DNA of 64,000 bases, taken from assembly GCA_904419545.1 (NCBI GenBank), contig CAJFRY010000001.1, positions 142,948-206,947 on the forward strand, in the 5' to 3' direction. The translations under genes and the position numbers were made by a program. The DNA comes from Candidatus Woodwardiibium gallinarum (lineage in GTDB: Bacteria; Bacillota; Clostridia; Oscillospirales; CAG-382). Shown one piece after another: positions 9,280-18,687 of this stretch. Each line of letters begins with the position of its first letter. The first letter of the stretch is position 1. Below the pieces are notes generated by a model, which was given only the letters and a program-made list of their open reading frames with translations, ran no database searches and was not told where the DNA came from.

Positions 9280-10211
9280 TGCGGGTGGTGTTTATGGGCA
9301 CGCCCGCCTTCGCCGCCGAGGCGCTGCGCGCTATCTGCGAGGAGGGCGGTCATGACGTCGTCCTCGTTGTCACCAACCCCGATAAGCCGAGCGGGCGCGG
9401 GCATAAGCTCACGCCGCCCCCCGTCAAGGCATATGCGCTGTCGCGCGGCATCGTGGTTTTTCAGCCCGTATCCCTGCGGGACACCGAGGCGCAGGAAACC
9501 ATTCGCCGCGCGGGGGCGGACGTAATCATCGTAGCCGCTTACGGGAAGATACTCCCGCCTGAGATCCTCAGTATGCCGCCGCTCGGCTGCGTCAATATCC
9601 ACGCTTCGCTGCTCCCGCGCTGGCGGGGCGCCGCACCGATCAATCGTGCCATAATGGCGGGCGATCCCATCGGCGGCGTCACCGTGATGTATATGGCCGA
9701 GGGACTTGATACGGGCGATATGATCCTCAAAAAAGAACTGCCCGTTCCGCCGCAGATGACGGCCGGCGAATACCACGACCGGCTCGCCGTCCTCGGCGGG
9801 GAAGCCATCAACGAATACCTCGCGCTGGCAGCGTCGGGCGCCGTCCCGCGTGAAAAGCAGGACGACGCGGCCGCCACGTATGCGCAGAAGCTGACCGACG
9901 ACGACCGTCGCCCGGACTTCCGTGCGTCCGCTTCGGACGTCTGCAACCGAATCCGCGGCCTTTCGCCGTCGCCCGGTGCGTATTGCTTCTGCGCCGGAAA
10001 ACGGCTTAAGCTGCTCTTCGCTGTCCCTGCGGATGGCATCGGCCGTCCGGGCGAGATTCTTTCAACGTCCGGCGGTGCGATTACGATTGCCTGCGGACAG
10101 GGCGCCGTCGCCGTCACCGCCGTGCAGCCGGAGGGCAAGCCGCGGATGGACGCGGAGAGCTTTCTCCGCGGGAACCGTATCGAGAAAGGAAGTTTTGTCA
10201 CATGTTCATAG
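9279..10211 (+). CDS. fmt: methionyl-tRNA formyltransferase
   Basis: 310 residues; formylates initiator Met-tRNA using 10-formyl-THF. Motifs: MRVVFMGTPAFAAEAL, the catalytic NIHASLLPRWRGAAPI (Asn-His pair) and VTVMYMAEGLDTGDMI (the conserved Asp), then the C-terminal OB-like domain. The start overlaps the def stop (TGATG) and its last 10 bp overlap the next gene, so def-fmt-yugP are tightly coupled. Confidence 0.96.
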   Translation: MRVVFMGTPAFAAEALRAICEEGGHDVVLVVTNPDKPSGRGHKLTPPPVKAYALSRGIVVFQPVSLRDTEAQETIRRAGADVIIVAAYGKILPPEILSMPPLGCVNIHASLLPRWRGAAPINRAIMAGDPIGGVTVMYMAEGLDTGDMILKKELPVPPQMTAGEYHDRLAVLGGEAINEYLALAASGAVPREKQDDAAATYAQKLTDDDRRPDFRASASDVCNRIRGLSPSPGAYCFCAGKRLKLLFAVPADGIGRPGEILSTSGGAITIACGQGAVAVTAVQPEGKPRMDAESFLRGNRIEKGSFVTCS

Positions 10212-10909
10212 ACTGGACGTACGTTGTGCTCGTCCTGCCCGCCGTCATCTTTTCAATCTGGTGCAGCGCACGGGTACAGAGCACCTTCAAAAAATATTCC
10301 GCCGTGCCCACCCGTTACGGCGTCACCGGTGCGGACGCGGCGCGCAGGGTTCTGGATGCAAACGGACTGACCAATGTGCGCATCGAGCGTGTTTCCGGCA
10401 ATCTGACCGACCATTACGACCCAAAGACAAATGTGATCCGCCTGTCCGAATCGGTGTACGGCAGCGCTACGGCCGCAGCCGTCGGCGTAGCGGCGCACGA
10501 GGCGGGTCACGCGGTGCAGCACGCGCAGGGCTATTTTCCCATTAAGCTGCGCAGCGCCATCATTCCCATTACCAACATCGGCTCGCAGCTTGCAATGCCG
10601 CTGTTTCTCATCGGACTGATTCTTTCCTCTTATGCCGAGCAGTATGTCTGGATCGCCTATGCGGGCGTGATCTGCTATGCGCTCTGTCTGGTGTTTCAGC
10701 TTGTCACACTGCCGACCGAGTTTAACGCTTCTTCCCGTGCGCTTGCCGCCATTCGGGAGACCGGCCTGCTGGATGAGGAAGGGACTAAGGCGAGTAAAAA
10801 GGTGCTTTCCGCTGCCGCGATGACCTATGTCGCTGCTGTCGGTGTGGCGCTGATGTCGCTGCTGCGGCTTGTAATGATTCTTTTCGGCGCGCGCGGGCGC
10901 CGCGACTGA
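10202..10909 (+). CDS. YugP-like membrane zinc metallopeptidase
   Basis: 235 residues. An N-terminal membrane helix, then AAHEAGHAVQH (HExxH zinc site, about residues 99-109), then three more hydrophobic segments (~125-145, 150-175 and 205-230), with LPTEFNASSRALA supplying a probable third metal ligand. This matches the YugP/DUF232 family of integral-membrane neutral metallopeptidases; substrates are unknown. It sits between fmt and rsmB with overlap on one side and 7 bp on the other, a position it holds in many Clostridia. Confidence 0.9.
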   Translation: MFIDWTYVVLVLPAVIFSIWCSARVQSTFKKYSAVPTRYGVTGADAARRVLDANGLTNVRIERVSGNLTDHYDPKTNVIRLSESVYGSATAAAVGVAAHEAGHAVQHAQGYFPIKLRSAIIPITNIGSQLAMPLFLIGLILSSYAEQYVWIAYAGVICYALCLVFQLVTLPTEFNASSRALAAIRETGLLDEEGTKASKKVLSAAAMTYVAAVGVALMSLLRLVMILFGARGRRD

Positions 10910-10916
10910 ATTCGTA

Positions 10917-12173
10917 ATGAAGCGGACGTCCGATTCACCGCGCAGCGCGGCGGCCGTCGCCGTTGAACGCATTTGCGGCGGCGGCGCGTATTCCAATCTT
11001 GTTCTCGGCGGCGCAAAGCTCCGGTCCTCCGAGCGCCCGTTTTATACAGCACTTGTCCGCGGGACGGTCGAGCGTCTCCGTACGCTGCGCTTTGTCGTCG
11101 GCTTATATGCCCGCCGCCCGCCCGACCGGATGACCGAGGCCATTCTCTGCACGGGGATTTATCAGATTTTGTATATGGACAAGGTGCCCGACAGCGCCGC
11201 CTGCAACGAGAGCGTGCGCGTGGCGCGCGAGCTGGTTTCCGCGAAGGAAGCCGGATTTGTCAACGCCGTCCTCCGCAGCGTCTGCCGCGACCAAGCGTCC
11301 CTTTCGGAGCGGATTGCCGCGCAGCCTGACGGCGTGCGCTATTCGCTGTCCGACAGTCTCTGTGCGCGTCTCCGCGCGCAATATCCCGAACAGAGTGAGG
11401 ATATTTTCGCATCCTTTTTTGAGCCTGACGGCCTGCCGCTCTGCGTCAACACGCGCCGTATCACAGTTCGGACGCTCGCGGACCGCCTTACTGCCGAGGG
11501 GATTGAATACGCGTATACCGACGACGGACTGCCCGTCGTCGTCTCGGGTGCGGAAAAGGCGCTGGGAATGCTGAACGAGGGCCTTTTCTTTGTGCAGGGT
11601 GTCGCCAGCCGCCGCGCCGTGCGGACGCTGGGTGCCGAGCCCGGAATGACCGTCCTTGACGTCTGCGCCTGCCCGGGCGGAAAGACGCTTTCCGCAGCCA
11701 TCGATATGAACGACAGCGGCGTTGTACAGGCCTTTGACCTGCACGCCAATAAGCTGAGTCTGATCGAAAAAAGCGCCCGCACGCTGGGGCTTTCTTGTAT
11801 CCGCACAGGCTGCCGTGATGCGCGCGATCCTGCTTCTGAGTGGGTCGGCACGGCCGACCGCGTCATTTGCGACGTCCCATGTACATCGATTGGCGTGATT
11901 GCCGCCAAGCCTGAAATCCGCTATAAGGACGTGACGGACATCAGTTCGTTGACTGCGGCACAGCGCGATATCCTTGCCGCTTCCGCCTCATACCTTCGGT
12001 CGGGCGGTGTGCTGGTTTATTCCACATGCAGTCTGGACGCGCGTGAAAACGGTGAAATCGTTCGTGCATTTTTGAGGGACGCGCCCGGCTTTGAACTTGC
12101 GGAGGAACGGCAGACGCTGCCCTGCGAGCCTTACTGTGACGGCTTTTATGCGGCAAAAATCATCAAAAAATAA
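10917..12173 (+). CDS. rsmB: 16S rRNA (cytosine(967)-C(5))-methyltransferase
   Basis: 418 residues. N-terminal NusB-like RNA-binding domain (~1-140; KVPDSAACNESVRVARE...AGFVNAVLR), then a Rossmann SAM-dependent methyltransferase: VLDVCACPGGKTLSAA (SAM binding), DVPCTSIGVI (motif IV PC) and LVYSTCSLDARENGEIV (motif VI catalytic Cys). Complete and of normal length. Follows the YugP gene by 7 bp. Confidence 0.95.
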   Translation: MKRTSDSPRSAAAVAVERICGGGAYSNLVLGGAKLRSSERPFYTALVRGTVERLRTLRFVVGLYARRPPDRMTEAILCTGIYQILYMDKVPDSAACNESVRVARELVSAKEAGFVNAVLRSVCRDQASLSERIAAQPDGVRYSLSDSLCARLRAQYPEQSEDIFASFFEPDGLPLCVNTRRITVRTLADRLTAEGIEYAYTDDGLPVVVSGAEKALGMLNEGLFFVQGVASRRAVRTLGAEPGMTVLDVCACPGGKTLSAAIDMNDSGVVQAFDLHANKLSLIEKSARTLGLSCIRTGCRDARDPASEWVGTADRVICDVPCTSIGVIAAKPEIRYKDVTDISSLTAAQRDILAASASYLRSGGVLVYSTCSLDARENGEIVRAFLRDAPGFELAEERQTLPCEPYCDGFYAAKIIKK

Positions 12174-12217
12174 TATACCGGCGCGTCTTTTTTGCGCGCG
12201 GGAAAAGGGTACGGTGA

Positions 12218-13909
12218 ATGAATGTCATGAAATTTTCCGAATATACGTATGTGCGTGTCGATGTCGAAAAGGTGCGCGCGGACTACGCGGCGCTGACTGA
12301 GCGCGTGCAGAACGCATGCACGGCTGAGGACGTGTTCGCCTGCGTGGAGGAGCATGAAAAAATCGCAAAGCATGTCGGTACGATGCTGACCATCGCCAAT
12401 ATACGCAATACCATCGATACGCGCGATCCGTTTTATGAAGCGGAAAAGGCGTTTATCGACGAAAACGGCCCGCTTCTGGACGAAGCGTCGCAGCGTTTTA
12501 TGCGTGCTCTCTGCGAAAGTTCTTTCCGTCCCGCGCTGGAGGGAAAATACGGCCGGCTGCTGTTTTTGAACATCGAGCTGGAGCTGAAGACCTTCAAGCC
12601 CGAAATCATTGAGCTTTTGCAGGAGGAAAATGCGCTGACCACCGCGTACACCAAGCTCATCGCCGGCGCGCGCATCCCGTTTGACGGCAAGGAACTGACC
12701 ATCGCCCAGCTCGGCCCGTATAAGATCGACCCCGACCGTGCGACGCGTCGGGCCGCCTACTGCGCCGAGGGTGCGTTTATCCGCGCAAACGGCGACGAGC
12801 TGGACGAAATTTTTGACAAGCTCGTTTCAGTCCGCACCAAGATTGCCGAGGCGCTCGGCGAGAAGAGTTTTGTTGAGGTCGCTTACAACCGTAATCTGCG
12901 CAATTGCTATGCCAAGAAGGATGTAGAGGCGTTCCGCGCACAGGTCGTGCGCGACATTGTGCCGATTGTCGAGACGCTCAAGAAACGCCAGAGCGATAAG
13001 ATCGGCGTGCCGGATATGAAGCTGTATGACCAGAATTTCTTTGATAAGGACGGCAACGCTAAGCCCGAGGGTGCGAGCGAGGAAATCCTCGCCGCCGGGC
13101 GCCGGATGTATCGTGAGATGAGTCCCAAAACCGCCGCGTTCATCGATTTTATGTTCGAAAACGAGCTGTTCGACGTGCTCGCCAAGGAAGGGAAGGCCGC
13201 CGGCGGCTACTGCACGATGCTGTATGAATACAAAGCGCCTTTTATTTTCAGCAATTTCAACGGTACCAGCGGCGACGTCGATGTCCTTACGCACGAAGCC
13301 GGCCATGCGTTCGCCTTTTATGAGTCGCGTAACCAGCCGCTGGCTGAATATGTCAGTCCGACCAGCGAGGCCTGCGAGGTTCACTCGATGTCGATGGAGT
13401 TCTTCTGCTGGAAGTATCTTGATTATTTCTACGGCGCCCAGACGAAAAAGGCCAAGCTCCAGCACCTGACCGACGCGCTTATTTTCCTGCCCTACGGCAC
13501 AATGGTGGATCATTTCCAGCACATCGTGTACGAAAACCCGTCGCTCACGCCGGCCGAGCGCAACGCCGAATGGCTGCGGCTGGAGAAGATTTACCGCCCG
13601 TTTATGGACGCGTCGGGCGTGCCGGGCTACGAGGACGGCCGCCTCTGGCAGCGCCAGCTCCATATCTACGAATATCCGTTTTATTATATCGATTACTGTC
13701 TTGCGCAGACCGTTGCGCTTGAATATTGGGCGATGTCGCAGGCCGATTATGCGGCGGCGTTTGAGAAATACCTCGCGTTCCTCGAACAGGGCGGCCGTAT
13801 GACGTTCACCGAGCTGTGCGAAGCGGGGCAGGTGACCAGCCCGTTTGCCGAGGGCGCGACGAAGCAGGTCGTCTCGGCTGCGGAAGAATGGCTTGCCGCC
13901 AATGACTGA
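12218..13909 (+). CDS. pepF: M3 family oligoendopeptidase
   Basis: 563 residues; cytosolic zinc endopeptidase for short peptides. The zinc site VLTHEAGHAFAFYESR (HExxH) and the downstream EVHSMSMEFF with the third ligand Glu are clear; NFNGTSGDVD precedes them as in M3 enzymes, and YEYPFYYIDYCLAQTVALEYW is the conserved C-terminal lobe. The start may be 12218 or the fourth codon at 12227. It is inserted between rsmB and rlmN, which are usually adjacent, and its stop overlaps the rlmN start by 8 bp. Confidence 0.93.
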   Translation: MNVMKFSEYTYVRVDVEKVRADYAALTERVQNACTAEDVFACVEEHEKIAKHVGTMLTIANIRNTIDTRDPFYEAEKAFIDENGPLLDEASQRFMRALCESSFRPALEGKYGRLLFLNIELELKTFKPEIIELLQEENALTTAYTKLIAGARIPFDGKELTIAQLGPYKIDPDRATRRAAYCAEGAFIRANGDELDEIFDKLVSVRTKIAEALGEKSFVEVAYNRNLRNCYAKKDVEAFRAQVVRDIVPIVETLKKRQSDKIGVPDMKLYDQNFFDKDGNAKPEGASEEILAAGRRMYREMSPKTAAFIDFMFENELFDVLAKEGKAAGGYCTMLYEYKAPFIFSNFNGTSGDVDVLTHEAGHAFAFYESRNQPLAEYVSPTSEACEVHSMSMEFFCWKYLDYFYGAQTKKAKLQHLTDALIFLPYGTMVDHFQHIVYENPSLTPAERNAEWLRLEKIYRPFMDASGVPGYEDGRLWQRQLHIYEYPFYYIDYCLAQTVALEYWAMSQADYAAAFEKYLAFLEQGGRMTFTELCEAGQVTSPFAEGATKQVVSAAEEWLAAND

Positions 13910-14924
13910 CCTGAAAAGCCTGCTCCCCGAGGAGCTGGAAACGTTTTTCGGCGCGATGGGCGAAAGCGCCTATCGCGCGCGGCAGGTCTTTCAATGGATC
14001 CACGAAAAGGACGTTTCGGATTTTGCGCAGATGACAAATCTGCCGCTGCCGCTGCGCGAAAAGCTGTCGCGCACATCCCTGGTCACTGCGGCGACGGTGG
14101 AGAGAAAGCTCGTTTCCGCGCGTGACGGCACGGTCAAATTCCTGTTCGGCTTTGCCGACGGAGAGAAGGTCGAGAGCGTGCTGATGCAGTATAAGCACGG
14201 GAATACGGTCTGTATTTCCACGCAGGCCGGCTGCCGTATGGGCTGCGCGTTCTGCGCGTCCACAGTCAACGGCCTTAAACGGAATTTAGAGCCATCTGAA
14301 ATGCTCGAGCAGGTCCAGGCGGCGCAGCGCCATACGGGGCGGACTGTTTCCAACATCGTGCTGATGGGTATCGGCGAGCCGCTGGATAACTATGAAAATG
14401 TAATAAAATTTCTGAAATTGGTCAACCATAAGGACGGTATGAACATCGGTCTGCGTCATATTTCACTTTCGACCTGCGGACTTGTGGACCGCATCGACCG
14501 TCTTGCGGCAGAGGGATTGCCCGTCACGCTGTCCGTTTCGCTCCACGCGCCGAACGACGAGATTCGGAGGCAGATCATGCCGATTGCCAACCGATATACC
14601 GTTGACGAGCTGCTCGACTGCTGCCGCCGTTATGAAAAGCGCACAGGGCGGCGCACTTCGTTTGAGTATGCGCTCATCCGCGGGCTGAACGATTCACCCG
14701 CCTGCGCGCACGAGCTTGGCAGCCGTCTCTGCGGCTCGCTTTGCCACGTCAACCTCATCCCCGTTAACGAGGTGAAGGGGAAAATTTACAAAAGAAGCGA
14801 AAAAGTTGCCGTAGAACTCTTTACAAAAGCGCTGGAATCGTATAGAATGACTGTAACGGTCCGCAGGTCGCTCGGCGGCGACATCAATGCTTCCTGCGGG
14901 CAATTGCGCGCCGAGCATTCGTAA
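13902..14924 (+). CDS. rlmN: 23S rRNA (adenine(2503)-C(2))-methyltransferase RlmN
   Basis: 340 residues; radical SAM enzyme methylating A2503 of 23S rRNA (and m2A37 of some tRNAs). The CxxxCxxC cluster motif is GCRMGCAFCAST (~residues 103-114) and the methyl-carrying Cys is in GGDINASCGQL near the C-terminus. NIVLMGIGEPLDNYENV is the SAM-binding stretch. The start at 13902 (MTDLKSLLPEEL) is preferred over the track start 13845, which would run deep into pepF; the remaining overlap with pepF is 8 bp. Confidence 0.96.
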   Translation: MTDLKSLLPEELETFFGAMGESAYRARQVFQWIHEKDVSDFAQMTNLPLPLREKLSRTSLVTAATVERKLVSARDGTVKFLFGFADGEKVESVLMQYKHGNTVCISTQAGCRMGCAFCASTVNGLKRNLEPSEMLEQVQAAQRHTGRTVSNIVLMGIGEPLDNYENVIKFLKLVNHKDGMNIGLRHISLSTCGLVDRIDRLAAEGLPVTLSVSLHAPNDEIRRQIMPIANRYTVDELLDCCRRYEKRTGRRTSFEYALIRGLNDSPACAHELGSRLCGSLCHVNLIPVNEVKGKIYKRSEKVAVELFTKALESYRMTVTVRRSLGGDINASCGQLRAEHS

Positions 14925-14943
14925 GGGATAGGGGTGTGATCGT

Positions 14944-15684
14944 TTGACTGCTCTCGGGGTTACCGATATCGGCAAACGCCGCGAAACGAATCAGGATAAT
15001 TATAAGATTCACACGACGGGCGAATACTGCTCGGCGGTCGTCTGCGACGGTATGGGCGGCGCCAACGGCGGCAACATTGCATCCAAGCTTGCGGCGGACG
15101 CGTATACGCGTGCCGTTCGCAGCGGCATGTCTCGTCTCAGACGCAAGGCAGGCATTACGCGTGAGGACCTCGAGCATGTAATGCTCGGTGCGGTAAGCCG
15201 TGCAAATACCGAGGTGTACGACAAGGCGTTTACCGACGCCGAGTATGAGGGAATGGGCACCACGCTCGTCGCCCTGCTCGCCTGCGGCGGGCATATCGTC
15301 GTCGTGAACGTTGGAGACAGTCGCGCTTACTGTCTGAAGAAGAATGTGCTTGTGCAGGCGACGAAGGATCATTCCTTCGTGCAGTTCCTCATCGACAACG
15401 GTACCATCAGCCCTTCGCAGGCGGAAAATCATCCGAATAAGAATCTTATCCTCCGTGCGCTCGGGGTAAATGAGTCGATCGAGGCGGATACATATTTCAT
15501 AGACGACTGCGTTGCCGTGCTGCTGTGCAGCGACGGACTGACCAACTGCGTCTCCGATGAAGATATCCGCCGTATTCTGCGGAGGAAAACAAGCGGGGAA
15601 GAAAAACTGCGCGAGCTGATTGACGCGGCAAACAACGGCGGCGGGGCGGACAATATCACCGCCGTGCTCTATTTACCCGACTGA
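14944..15684 (+). CDS. prpC: PP2C-type Ser/Thr protein phosphatase (PrpC/Stp)
   Basis: 246 residues; Mn/Mg-dependent phosphatase opposing the adjacent kinase. PPM motifs: DIGKRRETNQDNY, VVCDGMGGANGG, GTTLVALLACGGHIVVVNVGDSRAYCL, CSDGLTNCV and GGADNITAVL, carrying all the metal-binding Asp residues. It begins at a TTG (14944) behind AAGGGATAGGGG; no in-frame ATG or GTG fits. Confidence 0.94.
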   Translation: MTALGVTDIGKRRETNQDNYKIHTTGEYCSAVVCDGMGGANGGNIASKLAADAYTRAVRSGMSRLRRKAGITREDLEHVMLGAVSRANTEVYDKAFTDAEYEGMGTTLVALLACGGHIVVVNVGDSRAYCLKKNVLVQATKDHSFVQFLIDNGTISPSQAENHPNKNLILRALGVNESIEADTYFIDDCVAVLLCSDGLTNCVSDEDIRRILRRKTSGEEKLRELIDAANNGGGADNITAVLYLPD

Positions 15685-15721
15685 AACGCAGCGTTATCCC
15701 AAGAAAGGATTGGCCGTAACG

Positions 15722-17767
15722 ATGGATAAATACGACAGCTTTATAGGCAAGGTGCTCGACGGGCGGTATAAAATACTGGAAGTGCTGGGCGTAGGCGGTA
15801 TGGCGTTCGTCCTCAAGGCAGAGGACCTGATGATGAACCGGGTCGTCGCCATCAAGATTCTCAACGACCAGTATAACGGCGACGAGCAGGCCGAAACACG
15901 TTTTATCAACGAGTCCAAGGCCGTCGCGATGCTTTCTCATAAGAATATCGTCAGCGTGTATGATGTCGCTATCTACCCCGATATGAAATATATCGTGATG
16001 GAGTATCTTGACGGGATCACGCTTAAAGAATATCTTGATAAAAAGGGCGCTCTGCCTTGGAAGGAGGCCTGCATTTACATCGGGCAGGTTCTTCGTGCGC
16101 TTGAGCACGCGCACAGTAAGGGCGTGATTCATCGGGACATTAAGCCCCAGAATATTATCCTCCAGAAAAACGGGGAAATCAAGGTTACGGATTTCGGCAT
16201 TGCCAAGCTGCCGAACGATTCCTCGCTGACAACCACGGAAAAAGCCATCGGCACCGTTTATTACATCAGCCCTGAGCAGGCCAGCGGAAAAGAAACGAGC
16301 TTTTCCTCGGATATTTATTCCGTTGGTGTGATGCTCTATGAGGCGCTTACGGGACGGCTGCCCTTTGTGGCGGAAAGCCCGGTGACGATTGCGCTGATGC
16401 AGATCAATGACCAGCCTACGCCGCCTAAGGAAATCAACGATCAGATCCCTCTCGGTGTGTCGCAGATCGTGATGAAGGCGATGCAGAAGGATACTGCGGC
16501 GCGGTTTGCCACCGCGCATGGTATGGTCAAGGCGCTCGACTGCGTGCTCCGTGACCCCGAGGTTGTGTTCACAGACAATGCCATTGCCGCTGAGAACAGT
16601 AAAGATCATAAATTGATCAATATCAATCAAATCGCGACCGGTGAGCTTGGCGAATTCAAGCTCGAACCCGATAATGAACAGAAGCGGGAAGAAAAGCCGA
16701 AGCCGCCCAAAAAAAAGCGGAAGATTCGCGAGGAATGGCAGAGCCGCTCTCTGTTCCCGATCATTACAGGCGTGTTTTTGGCGTTTTTTACCGTGGCCAT
16801 TTGTGTCGTCGCCTATCTGGGTTATAAATGGCTGCCCAGCCTGTTTGAGCCTGCGACAGACGATTCGTTTTATGTCGATGACTTTGTCGGCCGGATTTAT
16901 AATGACGAGTTGGCGGCGGCTATGCGGGACGAAAAATACAGCGTCACGCTCAAGGACGGGTATAATCAGAATTATCCTAACGGCGCCGTGCTGGTGCAGG
17001 ACCCTACCTCAGGGCCGAAAAATGTTACCGGCTCCTATTGTAAAATTACCCTGACCATCAATCGGCTGTATGAGGATGTGCAGGTTCCCAATGTGCGCTA
17101 TTGGAGGTCCAGAGACGCGAAGAAGCAGCTTGAGGATCTCGGATTTCGTGTGATTACGGAGCATGTCAACGACGCCTATATACAGTCCGACCAAGTGATT
17201 CGCACCTCTCCCGAGATCGGGGAAACACTCCGCACCGGGGATACGATTACGCTTTATGTGTCGGACGGGCCGGGGAATGTCTACGCGGGTACGATGATCA
17301 ATGTTGTCGGCCTGCAGGTGGAGGACGCTGCTTCGCGTCTGCGCGGGCTGTTTTACAGCGTCAAGATTGTTGAAGAGGAATCGCAGGAACCCGACGGCAA
17401 GGTTTTGCGTCAGAACATTGCAGAGGGCACCAAAGATTTGGAAGCGTGGACGCTTGTCGAATTGACGGTGAGCAAATACGTGGAAAAGAGTACCGTTACC
17501 GTGCCTGACCTCTTTGGACTGGAAGCAGAGGAAGCCATCCGCCGGATTGCGGAGGAAGGGCTTACCTTCAATGAAATCTTTACTGAGCCGTCTACCTATA
17601 AGAGCGGCACCGTGATCGACCAGAGCCTGGAGCCTAATACCGAGGTCGAGCCGGGCACACCCATTGATATTGTGATTTCGGAACCCGCTGCGGACGAACC
17701 GTCCGATGATCCGTCGATACCGGCCGAGCCGTCGGACGATTCGTCGTCCGACAGCTCGGATACATAG
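15722..17767 (+). CDS. prkC: Ser/Thr protein kinase with four PASTA domains (PrkC/Stk)
   Basis: 681 residues. Cytoplasmic Hanks-type kinase (~11-275): glycine loop GVGGMAFVLKAED, VVAIKIL (ATP-binding Lys), HRDIKPQNII, DFGIAKL, and YYISPEQASG of the activation segment. A Lys/Arg-rich juxtamembrane linker (PKPPKKKRKIREEW) precedes one membrane helix (~344-368). About four extracellular PASTA repeats (~380-655) should bind muropeptides or lipid II, and a Ser/Asp/Pro-rich tail closes the protein. In Firmicutes this kinase ties cell-wall status to growth and spore germination. The track start at 15620 lies inside prpC; the ATG at 15722 matches kinase N-termini. Confidence 0.96.
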   Translation: MDKYDSFIGKVLDGRYKILEVLGVGGMAFVLKAEDLMMNRVVAIKILNDQYNGDEQAETRFINESKAVAMLSHKNIVSVYDVAIYPDMKYIVMEYLDGITLKEYLDKKGALPWKEACIYIGQVLRALEHAHSKGVIHRDIKPQNIILQKNGEIKVTDFGIAKLPNDSSLTTTEKAIGTVYYISPEQASGKETSFSSDIYSVGVMLYEALTGRLPFVAESPVTIALMQINDQPTPPKEINDQIPLGVSQIVMKAMQKDTAARFATAHGMVKALDCVLRDPEVVFTDNAIAAENSKDHKLININQIATGELGEFKLEPDNEQKREEKPKPPKKKRKIREEWQSRSLFPIITGVFLAFFTVAICVVAYLGYKWLPSLFEPATDDSFYVDDFVGRIYNDELAAAMRDEKYSVTLKDGYNQNYPNGAVLVQDPTSGPKNVTGSYCKITLTINRLYEDVQVPNVRYWRSRDAKKQLEDLGFRVITEHVNDAYIQSDQVIRTSPEIGETLRTGDTITLYVSDGPGNVYAGTMINVVGLQVEDAASRLRGLFYSVKIVEEESQEPDGKVLRQNIAEGTKDLEAWTLVELTVSKYVEKSTVTVPDLFGLEAEEAIRRIAEEGLTFNEIFTEPSTYKSGTVIDQSLEPNTEVEPGTPIDIVISEPAADEPSDDPSIPAEPSDDSSSDSSDT

Positions 17768-17772
17768 GATGT

Positions 17773-18669
17773 ATGATGTCGCATTTTGACGGAAGGGTTC
17801 GAAAGGATAACGCCGGCTTATTTACTGTCGAAACGCCGGACGGCACGCTGCTCTGCTGCCGTGCTGCTACCCGTCTGCGGAACGACGGGAAGAATGTTAA
17901 GCCCGGAGATCTTGTCTGCGGCGAGGACAATGGTGACGGCACCGGTTTTATCACTGAGGTTCGGCCGCGGCGGAACGACTTCCTCCGTCCGTCGGTCTGC
18001 AACATTGATTTGCTGGTCATTGCCGTTTCTGCGACAACTCCGGCTACGCCGTTGTATAATATCGATAAGCAGACTGCGCTTGCCGCGCTCAACGATGTGG
18101 ATTGCTGTATCGCCGTGACCAAGTGCGATACGGAGCCGGACGGCATGCAGTCGGCGCTTCTCCGCCGTATTTATACGCAGGCCGGCTGTAAGGTGGTCGT
18201 CACTTCTGCCGTGACGGGGGAGGGGGTCGACACGCTGCGGCAGCGTCTCGAAGGATGCGTCAGCGCCTTTTCGGGGGCGTCGGGCGCAGGGAAATCCAGC
18301 CTGCTGAATGCACTGTATCCCGCTTTTGCAGCGCAGGTGGGCGAGATCAGCGGTCGGATCTCCCGCGGTAAGAATACGACGCGCCTGACCGAATTGTTCA
18401 AAGCGGGACAATCGACCTATATTGCCGATACGCCGGGTTTCACGATGCTGGACCTCGTGCGATATGATATCATTCCGTTGGAACGGATTCACGATGCATT
18501 TCCCGATTTGCGGCCGTATATGGACCGCTGTCGCTACCGCAAGTGCACCCACACCGGTGAGGAAGGCTGTGCCGTTGCCGCCGCAGTGGAGCAGGGCTTG
18601 GCCGCTCGAGAGCGGTGGGAGAGCTTTTGCCGGATGTATGGAGAGCTGAAGGCAAAAAAACCTTATTAA
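17773..18669 (+). CDS. rsgA: ribosome small subunit-dependent GTPase RsgA
   Basis: 298 residues; circularly permuted GTPase that matures the 30S subunit. Order: OB-like N-terminus, G4 (AVTKCDT), G1 GASGAGKSSLLNAL, G3 IADTPGF, then a zinc-binding CRYRKCTHTGEEGCAV (Cys-Cys-His-Cys). The second ATG (17776) is also a plausible start. It follows prkC by 5 bp in the canonical prpC-prkC-rsgA arrangement; rpe and thiN, which usually follow, are not here (thiN is at 41.6 kb). Confidence 0.95.
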   Translation: MMSHFDGRVRKDNAGLFTVETPDGTLLCCRAATRLRNDGKNVKPGDLVCGEDNGDGTGFITEVRPRRNDFLRPSVCNIDLLVIAVSATTPATPLYNIDKQTALAALNDVDCCIAVTKCDTEPDGMQSALLRRIYTQAGCKVVVTSAVTGEGVDTLRQRLEGCVSAFSGASGAGKSSLLNALYPAFAAQVGEISGRISRGKNTTRLTELFKAGQSTYIADTPGFTMLDLVRYDIIPLERIHDAFPDLRPYMDRCRYRKCTHTGEEGCAVAAAVEQGLAARERWESFCRMYGELKAKKPY

Positions 18670-18687
18670 GAGAAAGAGTGAGTATTC

